Both the position numbers and the translations under genes were made by a program. 64,000 nucleotides of DNA from Xenophilus sp003671765 (GTDB lineage Bacteria > Pseudomonadota > Gammaproteobacteria > Burkholderiales > Burkholderiaceae_C). Below the pieces are notes generated by a model. It did not search any database, had not been told where the DNA came from, and worked only from the letters and a program-made list of their open reading frames with translations. How positions within the stretch are numbered: the stretch's first letter is position 1; the number at the start of each line of letters is the position of its first letter. The stretch covers positions 4,650,001 through 4,714,000 of the forward strand of contig CP166702.1 of assembly GCA_051414805.1 (NCBI GenBank). Reading direction: 5' to 3'. Below are positions 58,693-64,000 of this stretch, piece by piece.

Positions 58693-59613
58693 TTACGACC
58701 TGGCCGAGGCGGCCCCCACCACCTCGCGCAGCAGCGCCAGTGCCGCCTGCTGGGTGCGCGTGACGGGGCGCTGGGCGCTGGTCGCGAGCCAGGCCTGCAC
58801 GTGCAGCGAAGGGCCGCCCTCCATCCCGATGCGGCGCACCGTGTAGGCCGAGGGCCGGACCGAGCTGGCCACGGCGTGGCGCGTGAGCACGGCGACGCCC
58901 AGGCCGTCGGCCACCAGCTCGAGGATGGCGGGCACGCCGTCGATCTCCAGCGCCACCTGCGGCTGCAGCCCCAGGGCGGCCAGTTCGGACTCCACCTGCA
59001 TGCGGATCGCATTGGGCCGGCTGGGGATCACCAGCGGCAGCCCGGCCAGCGCGGCGAGCGGCAGCGGCGGTGGCGGCGGGTCCTCGGCAAGGCCCGGCGG
59101 GCGCGGCTGCACGAGCACCAGTTCCTCGTCCATCAGCGGCTGGATCTCCAGGCCGGCCGCCGGCCGTGCGTTGTAGAGCACGGCGATGTCGAGCCGGCCG
59201 CCCGTCAGCGCCTCCTGCATCGCGAGGGTCAGGCCCTCGGTGATCGACAGCCGCGCCTGCGGCAGCCGCTGGCGGAAGGCGCGGGTGAGCGGCACGGCGT
59301 AGGCCCGCGCCACGCTGGGCGGCAGCCCCAGCGCCACCCGCCCGGCCAGGCCGCCGCGGGCGCCGGCCAACTCTTCCTGCGCGCGCGCCACCTGGTGCAG
59401 GATGCCGCGGCCGTGCTCCAGCAGCAGCGCGCCGGCGTCGGTGAGCGTGACGCCGCGGCCGTTGCGCACCAGCAGGTTCTGCCGCAGCTCCACCTCGAGC
59501 AGCCGGACCTGGCGCGACAGCGCGGGTTGCGCGACGTCCAGCGCTTGAGAGGCGCGGGTGAAGCTGCCCAGCTCGGCGACGCGCACGAAGTACTCGAGTT
59601 GCTTGAGGTCCAC
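58693..59613 (-). CDS. LysR family regulator of the lig operon
   Basis: A 306-residue LysR protein starting at a GTG (59613, VDLKQLEYFVRVAELG); the only in-frame ATGs upstream precede non-conserved sequence. The helix-turn-helix is GSFTRASQALDVAQPALSRQVRLLEVELRQ. DLKQLEYFVRVAELGSFTRAS is typical of regulators of protocatechuate 4,5-cleavage genes in Comamonadaceae. It is divergent from the lig operon with 169 bases between starts and probably activates it in response to a pathway acid. Confidence 0.9.
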   Translation of the reverse strand: MDLKQLEYFVRVAELGSFTRASQALDVAQPALSRQVRLLEVELRQNLLVRNGRGVTLTDAGALLLEHGRGILHQVARAQEELAGARGGLAGRVALGLPPSVARAYAVPLTRAFRQRLPQARLSITEGLTLAMQEALTGGRLDIAVLYNARPAAGLEIQPLMDEELVLVQPRPPGLAEDPPPPPLPLAALAGLPLVIPSRPNAIRMQVESELAALGLQPQVALEIDGVPAILELVADGLGVAVLTRHAVASSVRPSAYTVRRIGMEGGPSLHVQAWLATSAQRPVTRTQQAALALLREVVGAASARS

Positions 59614-59650
59614 AGGCCGGTGACAGGAGGTATCGCAGAAAGAAGAACCA

Positions 59651-59685
59651 TACCACCGGATATGCCGGATTGATCTATCTGATAG
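59651..59685. promoter_or_regulatory. Candidate LysR operators upstream of the lig operon
   Basis: Within the divergent region CCGG-atatg-CCGG (59657-59669) and CTATC-t-GATAG (59675-59685) are short inverted repeats in an AT-richer patch about 100 bases before the first plus-strand start. They are plausible LysR or promoter elements, but no single T-N11-A site stands out. Confidence 0.4.
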
Positions 59686-59782
59686 CGGCCGGCGTCCCTT
59701 TGCGTGGCCGGCCCCGCTTCGGAGAATCCGCGGCAAGAACACCACCGCCGCGCGCCCGCACGGCGGCCCCGGAGACACCTGC

Positions 59783-60475
59783 ATGACCGCATCCCTTCAA
59801 GGCATCTCGTCCATGGCCACGCGCCAGGTGCTGGCCGATCTGTCGGCAGCCTGGCAGGCGCGCGGCGGCGCACCGGTTGCGATCGAATCGGTCGGCGGCG
59901 TCGACGCCGCCAAGCGCGTGCAGGCCGGCGACGAGGCCTTCGACCTCGTGTTTCTTGCCTCGGACGCCATCGACAAGCTGCTGTCGGCCGGCCGCGTGGC
60001 GGCGGGCAGCAAGGTCGACCTGATGCTCTCCAGCACCGCGGTGGCCGTGCGCGCCGGCACGGCGCACCCCGACATCGGCAGCGAGGACGCGGTGCGCGCG
60101 GCCGTGCTGGCCGCGCCGACCATCGGCTACTCGACCGGCCCGAGCGGCGTGGCCCTGCAGAAGCTCTTCGAGCGCTGGGGCATCGCGGACGAGGTGAAGG
60201 CGCGCACGGTGCAGGCGCCGCCCGGCGTGCCGGTCGGCTCGCTGGTGGCGCAGGGCCAGGTGGCGCTGGGCTTCCAGCAGCTGAGCGAACTGATCCACGT
60301 CGAGGGCATCGACATCGTCGGCCCGCTGCCGGCGGCCATCGCCATCGACACGGTCTTCTCGGCGGGCGTGGTCGCCGGCTCGCCGAATGCCGAAGCCGCG
60401 CGGCAACTGCTCGCCTTCATGGCCTCGCCAGACGCCGCCGAAGCCAAGCGCCGCCAGGGCATGCAGCCGGCCTGA
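59783..60475 (+). CDS. ModA-like substrate-binding domain protein without signal peptide
   Basis: A 230-residue protein of the molybdate-binding (extracellular type 1/2) fold: VFLASDAIDKLLSAGRV, STGPSGVALQKLFERWGI and LVAQGQVALGFQQLSELIHVEGIDIVGPLP are typical of ModA relatives. It begins MTASLQGISSMATRQVLADL without any hydrophobic signal, so it should be cytosolic. There are no ABC transporter genes next to it. It is the first gene of the protocatechuate operon, and I recall the same gene in other Comamonadaceae lig clusters; its role there is unknown. It might bind a pathway intermediate. Confidence 0.8.
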   Translation: MTASLQGISSMATRQVLADLSAAWQARGGAPVAIESVGGVDAAKRVQAGDEAFDLVFLASDAIDKLLSAGRVAAGSKVDLMLSSTAVAVRAGTAHPDIGSEDAVRAAVLAAPTIGYSTGPSGVALQKLFERWGIADEVKARTVQAPPGVPVGSLVAQGQVALGFQQLSELIHVEGIDIVGPLPAAIAIDTVFSAGVVAGSPNAEAARQLLAFMASPDAAEAKRRQGMQPA

Positions 60476-60519
60476 CGCGCCCTCCCCTTCACCGAACCCG
60501 CACACTGGAGAACGAAGCG

Positions 60520-61548
60520 ATGATCATCGACTGCCACGGCCACTACACCACCGCGCCCAAGGCGCTGGAGAACTGGCGCAACGCCCAGATCGCGGGCATC
60601 AAGGACCCGTCGGCCAAGCCCAACCCGGCCGACCTGAAGATCAGCGACGACGAACTGCGCGAATCGATCGAGCAGAACCAGCTGCGCCTGATGAAGGAAC
60701 GCGGCTCCGACCTCACCATCTTCAGCCCGCGCGCCAGCTTCATGGCGCACCACATCGGCGACTTCGAGGTGTCGAGCACCTGGGCGGCGATCTGCAACGA
60801 GCTGTGCTACCGCGTCTCGCAGCTCTTCCCCGACCATTTCATCCCCGCCGCGATGCTGCCGCAGTCGCCCGGCGTGGACCCGAAGACCTGCATCCCCGAG
60901 CTGGTGAAGTGCGTCGAGCAGTACGGCAACGTCGGCATCAACCTCAACCCCGACCCGAGCGGCGGCCACTGGACCAGCCCCCCGCTCACCGACCGGCACT
61001 GGTACCCCATCTACGAGAAGATGGTGGAGTACGACATCCCCGCGATGATCCACGTGAGCACGAGCTGCAACGCCTGCTTCCACACCACCGGCGCGCACTA
61101 CCTGAACGCCGACACCACCGCGGTGATGCAGTGCATCCAGGGCGACCTGTTCAAGGACTTCCCGACGCTGAAGTTCGTCATCCCGCACGGCGGCGGCGCG
61201 GTGCCCTACCACTGGGGACGCTTCCGCGGCCTGGCCCAGGAGATGAAGAAGCCGCTGCTGGAAGAGCACCTGCTCAACAACATCTTCTTCGACACCTGCG
61301 TGTACCACCAGCCAGGCATCGACCTGCTGACCAAGGTGATCCCGGTCAAGAACATTCTTTTCGCCAGCGAGATGATCGGTGCCGTGCGCGGCATCGACCC
61401 GCAGACCGGCCACTACTACGACGACACCAAGCGCTACGTCAATGCGACCGCCAACCTGACGGACGACGAGCGCTACCAGGTCTTCGAAGGTAACGCGCGG
61501 CGCGTCTTCCCGCGGCTGGATGCCGCACTCAAGGCCAAGGGCCGGTAA
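60520..61548 (+). CDS. ligJ: 4-oxalomesaconate hydratase
   Basis: A 342-residue amidohydrolase-superfamily protein starting MIIDCHGHYTTAPKALENWR; HGH is the metal-binding pair. FSPRASFMAHHIGDFEVSSTWA, GINLNPDPSGGHWTSPPLTD, MIHVSTSCNACFHTTGAHY and VIPHGGGAVPYHWGRFRG match LigJ-type hydratases. It adds water to 4-oxalomesaconate to give 4-carboxy-4-hydroxy-2-oxoadipate. A CACTGGAGAACGAAGCG ribosome-binding region precedes the ATG; ligK follows 21 bases downstream. Confidence 0.93.
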   Translation: MIIDCHGHYTTAPKALENWRNAQIAGIKDPSAKPNPADLKISDDELRESIEQNQLRLMKERGSDLTIFSPRASFMAHHIGDFEVSSTWAAICNELCYRVSQLFPDHFIPAAMLPQSPGVDPKTCIPELVKCVEQYGNVGINLNPDPSGGHWTSPPLTDRHWYPIYEKMVEYDIPAMIHVSTSCNACFHTTGAHYLNADTTAVMQCIQGDLFKDFPTLKFVIPHGGGAVPYHWGRFRGLAQEMKKPLLEEHLLNNIFFDTCVYHQPGIDLLTKVIPVKNILFASEMIGAVRGIDPQTGHYYDDTKRYVNATANLTDDERYQVFEGNARRVFPRLDAALKAKGR

Positions 61549-61569
61549 CTCATTCCAGGAGCACATCCC

Positions 61570-62253
61570 ATGTACGAACTTGGCGTCGTCTACCGCAACA
61601 TCGAGCGCACCGACCGCGAGACGGCCGATGCGCTGGCCGCTTTCGGCGCGGCCACCGTCCACGAGGCCATGGGCCGCGTGGGCCTCATGAAGCCCTACAT
61701 GCGCCCCATCCAGCAGGACGTCGCCGTGTCCGGCACGGCCGTGACGGTGCTGCTGCAGCCCGGCGACAACTGGATGATGCACGTGGCGGCCGAGCAGATC
61801 CGCCCCGGCGACATCGTGGTCGCCACCGTCACCGCGGAATGCAGCGACGGCTACTTCGGCGACCTGCTGGCCACCAGCTTCCAGGCCCGCGGCGCCCGCG
61901 CGCTGATCATCGAGGCCGGCGTGCGCGACACCAAGGTGCTGCGCGAGATGAAGTTCCCGGTCTGGAGCCGCTACGTGTCGTCCAAGGGCACCATCAAGGC
62001 GACGCCGGGCTCGGTGAACATCCCGATCGTCTGCGCGGGCGCCTACGTCACGCCCGGCGACGTGGTCGTGGCCGACGACGACGGCGTGGTCTGCGTGCCG
62101 CGCGGCATCGCCAAGCAAACGCTGGAAGCCGCCCGCAAGCGCGAGGCCAACGAAGGCGGCAAGCGCGACATCTTCGCCGCCGGCACGCTGGGCCTGGACT
62201 ACTACAAGATGCGCGAGCCGCTCGAGAAGGCCGGCCTGCGCTACATCGACTGA
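61570..62253 (+). CDS. ligK: 4-carboxy-4-hydroxy-2-oxoadipate aldolase/oxaloacetate decarboxylase
   Basis: A 227-residue RraA-fold aldolase starting MYELGVVYRNIERTDRE. PGDIVVATVTAECSDGYFGDLLATSFQARGARALIIEAGVRDTKVL holds the metal- and pyruvate-binding residues (GDLLA, ARG and D), as in class II pyruvate aldolases of the HMG/CHA family. It splits the six-carbon acid into pyruvate and oxaloacetate, the last step of protocatechuate 4,5-cleavage. CAGGAG lies just before the ATG. Confidence 0.93.
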   Translation: MYELGVVYRNIERTDRETADALAAFGAATVHEAMGRVGLMKPYMRPIQQDVAVSGTAVTVLLQPGDNWMMHVAAEQIRPGDIVVATVTAECSDGYFGDLLATSFQARGARALIIEAGVRDTKVLREMKFPVWSRYVSSKGTIKATPGSVNIPIVCAGAYVTPGDVVVADDDGVVCVPRGIAKQTLEAARKREANEGGKRDIFAAGTLGLDYYKMREPLEKAGLRYID

Positions 62254-62271
62254 ATGCAGGAGACGCACGCC

Positions 62272-63216
62272 ATGAGCACACCCACGGGCAAGCCGACGAC
62301 CGGCCCCTTCGAGAAGACGGCCGGCTGGCTGGACTGGTACACCGCCCCGAGCAAGCCGAAGTTCCAGGTGCCGGCCGGCAGCGTCGATGCGCACTGCCAC
62401 GTGTTCGGCCCGGGCGCCGAATTTCCGTATGCGCCCGAGCGCAAGTACACGCCCTGCGATGCCAGCAAGGCGCAGCTCTTCGCCCTGCGCGACCACCTGG
62501 GCTTTTCGCGCAACGTGATCGTGCAGGCCACCTGCCACGGCGCCGACAACCGCGCGCTGGTCGACGCGCTGCAGTCCTCGAACGGCAAGGCGCGCGGCGT
62601 GGCGACGGTCAAGCGCAGCATCAGCGACGAGGAGCTGCAGCAGCTGCACGATGCCGGTGTGCGCGGCGTGCGCTTCAACTTCGTCAAGCGGCTGGTGGAC
62701 TTCACGCCCAAGGACGAGCTGATGGAGATCGCCGGGCGCATCGCCAAGCTGGGCTGGCACGTGGTCATCTACTTCGAGGCGGTGGACCTGCCCGAGCTGT
62801 GGGACTTCTTCACCGCGCTGCCGACCACGGTGGTGGTGGACCACATGGGCCGCCCCGACGTGAGCAAGCCGGTGGACGGCCCGGAGTTCGCGCTCTTCGA
62901 GAAGTTCATGCGCGAACACGACAACGTGTGGAGCAAGGTGAGCTGCCCCGAGCGCCTGTCGGTCGCCGGCCCCAAGGCGCTGGACGGCGAGCAGAGCGCC
63001 TACCGCGACGTGGTGCCCTTCGCGCGGCGCATCGTCGAGCAGTTCCCCGACCGTGTGCTGTGGGGCACCGATTGGCCGCACCCGAACCTCAAGGACCACA
63101 TGCCGGACGATGGGCTGCTCGTCGACTTCATCCCGCACATCGCCACCACGCCGGAACTGCAGGAGAAGCTTCTCGTGACGAACCCCATGAAGCTCTACTG
63201 GCCAGAGGAGGTCTGA
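62272..63216 (+). CDS. ligI: 2-pyrone-4,6-dicarboxylate hydrolase
   Basis: A 314-residue amidohydrolase; the ATG at 62272 (MSTPTGKPTTG) is preceded by GCAGGAGACG, so I prefer it to an ATG six codons earlier. VDAHCHVFGPGAEFPYAPERKYTP is the classic LigI start with the HCH pair; VVVDHMGRPDVSKPVDGPEF and LWGTDWPHPNLKDHMPDDG complete the active site. It opens 2-pyrone-4,6-dicarboxylate to 4-oxalomesaconate. ligA begins two bases after its stop codon. Confidence 0.95.
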   Translation: MSTPTGKPTTGPFEKTAGWLDWYTAPSKPKFQVPAGSVDAHCHVFGPGAEFPYAPERKYTPCDASKAQLFALRDHLGFSRNVIVQATCHGADNRALVDALQSSNGKARGVATVKRSISDEELQQLHDAGVRGVRFNFVKRLVDFTPKDELMEIAGRIAKLGWHVVIYFEAVDLPELWDFFTALPTTVVVDHMGRPDVSKPVDGPEFALFEKFMREHDNVWSKVSCPERLSVAGPKALDGEQSAYRDVVPFARRIVEQFPDRVLWGTDWPHPNLKDHMPDDGLLVDFIPHIATTPELQEKLLVTNPMKLYWPEEV

Positions 63217-63217
63217 C

Positions 63218-63661
63218 ATGGCCCTCGACAAACCCTACCTGGACGTGCCCGGCACGATCATCTTCGACGCCGAGCAGAGCCGCAAAGGCTACTGGCTCAA
63301 CCAGTTCTGCATGAGCCTGATGAAGGCCGGGAACCGCGAGCGCTTCAAGGCCGACGAGCGCGCCTACCTCGACGAGTGGCCGATGACCGAGGAACAGAAG
63401 CAGGCCGTGCTCGCGCGCGACCTCAACTGGTGCATGCGCACCGGCGGCAACATCTACTTCCTGGCCAAGATCGGTGCCACCGACGGCAAGAGCTTCCAGC
63501 AGATGGCGGGCTCGATGACCGGCATGACCGAGGAGGAGTACCGCAACATGATGATCAAGGGCGGCCGCCGCGTGGACGGCAACCGCTACGTGGGCGAGGA
63601 CGGCGACGCGCAGGCGCAGAACCAGCCGCAGGGCGCCCACCATCCCACGAAAGCAAACTGA
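63218..63661 (+). CDS. ligA: Protocatechuate 4,5-dioxygenase alpha subunit
   Basis: A 147-residue small subunit of the LigAB type. FDAEQSRKGYWLNQFCMSLMKAGNRERFKADERAYLDEWPMTEEQ and LARDLNWCMRTGGNIYFLAK are diagnostic of LigA, which caps the active site of LigB. It starts one base after the ligI stop. Between it and ligB lies an 89-base stretch of hairpin repeat, unusual because alpha and beta subunits are normally closely coupled. Confidence 0.95.
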   Translation: MALDKPYLDVPGTIIFDAEQSRKGYWLNQFCMSLMKAGNRERFKADERAYLDEWPMTEEQKQAVLARDLNWCMRTGGNIYFLAKIGATDGKSFQQMAGSMTGMTEEEYRNMMIKGGRRVDGNRYVGEDGDAQAQNQPQGAHHPTKAN

Positions 63662-63748
63662 CCATGTTCCCCCACGCTCCTCACTTCGTGTACTCGCTGC
63701 CCCCCGAGGGGGCGCAAGCCTCCTTCGAGGCGGCTCATCAGGAGGCTT
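63662..63748 (+). repeat. Hairpin repeat inserted between ligA and ligB
   Basis: GCCCCCCGAGGGGGC (63699-63713) and CCTCCTTCGAGG (63719-63730) are perfect hairpins in sequence (TTCCCCCACGCTCCTCACTTCGTGTACTCGCTGCC) that I recall as a dispersed Comamonadaceae intergenic repeat. The last bases, CAGGAGGCTTGA, supply the strong ribosome-binding site of ligB. Confidence 0.65.
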
Positions 63749-63750
63749 GA

Positions 63751-64000
63751 ATGGCCCGCATCACCGCATCCGTCTACACCTCGCACGTGCCCGCCATCGG
63801 CGCGGCCATGGACCTGGGCAAGACGAAGGAAGACTACTGGAAGCCGCTCTTCGCCGGCTACGACTTCTCCAAGCAATGGATGAAGGACAACAAGCCCGAC
63901 GTCGTGTTCCTGGTCTTCAACGACCATGCCACGGCCTTCAGCCTGGACATGATCCCGACCTTCGCCATCGGCACCGCCGCCGAGTACCAGCCGGCCGACG
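63751..64000 (+). CDS. ligB: Protocatechuate 4,5-dioxygenase beta subunit (partial, runs off the window)
   Basis: The first 83 residues of the catalytic subunit: MARITASVYTSHVPAIGAAM carries the first iron-binding histidine (SHVP), GKTKEDYWKPLFAGYDFSKQW follows, and VVFLVFNDHATAF the second histidine. This class III extradiol enzyme opens the protocatechuate ring between carbons 4 and 5. The ribosome-binding site AGGAGG lies seven bases before the ATG. Confidence 0.95.
   Translation, partial: MARITASVYTSHVPAIGAAMDLGKTKEDYWKPLFAGYDFSKQWMKDNKPDVVFLVFNDHATAFSLDMIPTFAIGTAAEYQPAD

Overview
This is a very GC-rich, gene-dense chromosomal segment with no rRNA, tRNA, CRISPR array, phage or intact insertion sequence that I can see. 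Gene content and order point to the order Burkholderiales, most likely the family Comamonadaceae (Variovorax/Ramlibacter/Acidovorax-like). The indicators are: the coxB-coxA-ctaG-DUF2970-coxC order with SURF1 and a twin-transmembrane DUF2909 protein; several Bug-type (tripartite tricarboxylate) binding proteins; protocatechuate 4,5-cleavage (lig) genes; and dispersed intergenic repeats (ATAGCTGC...GGCCGATT type) that I associate with this family from memory. Genus-level assignment is inference only.

Layout. 1-6.8 kb: aa3-type cytochrome c oxidase and assembly genes, mostly on the minus strand (SCO-like partial, SURF1, coxC, DUF2970, ctaG, a 36-residue membrane protein, ctaD, ctaC with fused cytochrome c, DUF2244). 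7-13.8 kb: housekeeping and accessory genes (BioC-like, ComF, TrmL, DUF4148, MaoC, ParA-like, KefF-KefC). 13.8-23.4 kb: a hydroxycinnamate (ferulate/coumarate) catabolic cluster: amidohydrolase, crotonase, feruloyl-CoA synthetase, SDR, Bug protein, tannase/feruloyl esterase, acyl-CoA dehydrogenase and MarR regulator. 23.4-26.8 kb: an uncharacterised three-gene operon (unknown 481-residue protein, zinc-ribbon/TM/Pro-Ala-rich protein, TAXI binding protein). 26.8-30.4 kb: LysR regulator and gentisate ring-cleavage genes. 30.4-34 kb: GAF, SDR, TauE/SafE, DUF4148 and DoxX proteins.

33.8-46.3 kb is a signalling block: a Crp/Fnr regulator divergent from a membrane-[2Fe-2S]-nucleotide cyclase fusion, a large PAS-GGDEF-EAL protein with a TRAP-type binding protein, a split GGDEF/EAL pair, and a PilB/GspE-type ATPase with an MshEN-like N-terminus. 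46.4-50.5 kb: tctA/tctB, an ornithine cyclodeaminase homologue, an AsnC-like HTH remnant and LysE. 50.6-54.2 kb: pcaF-pcaJ-pcaI (beta-ketoadipate lower pathway) with an IclR/PcaR-type regulator. 54.2-59 kb: DUF4189, KAS, ACP, PAP2, DUF1841 and a Bug protein. 58.7-64 kb: LysR plus ligJ-ligK-ligI-ligA-ligB (protocatechuate 4,5-cleavage), running off the window inside ligB.

Together the window encodes respiratory complex IV and lower pathways for three aromatic ring-cleavage routes (gentisate, beta-ketoadipate, protocatechuate 4,5). A side-chain-degrading hydroxycinnamate cluster could feed the last two. The least explained elements are the 23.4-26.8 kb operon, whose second and third proteins end in the same C-x9-C tail, and the iron-sulfur nucleotide cyclase/Crp pair. 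Coordinates and translations come from reading the sequence; family names come from motif recognition without any database search.
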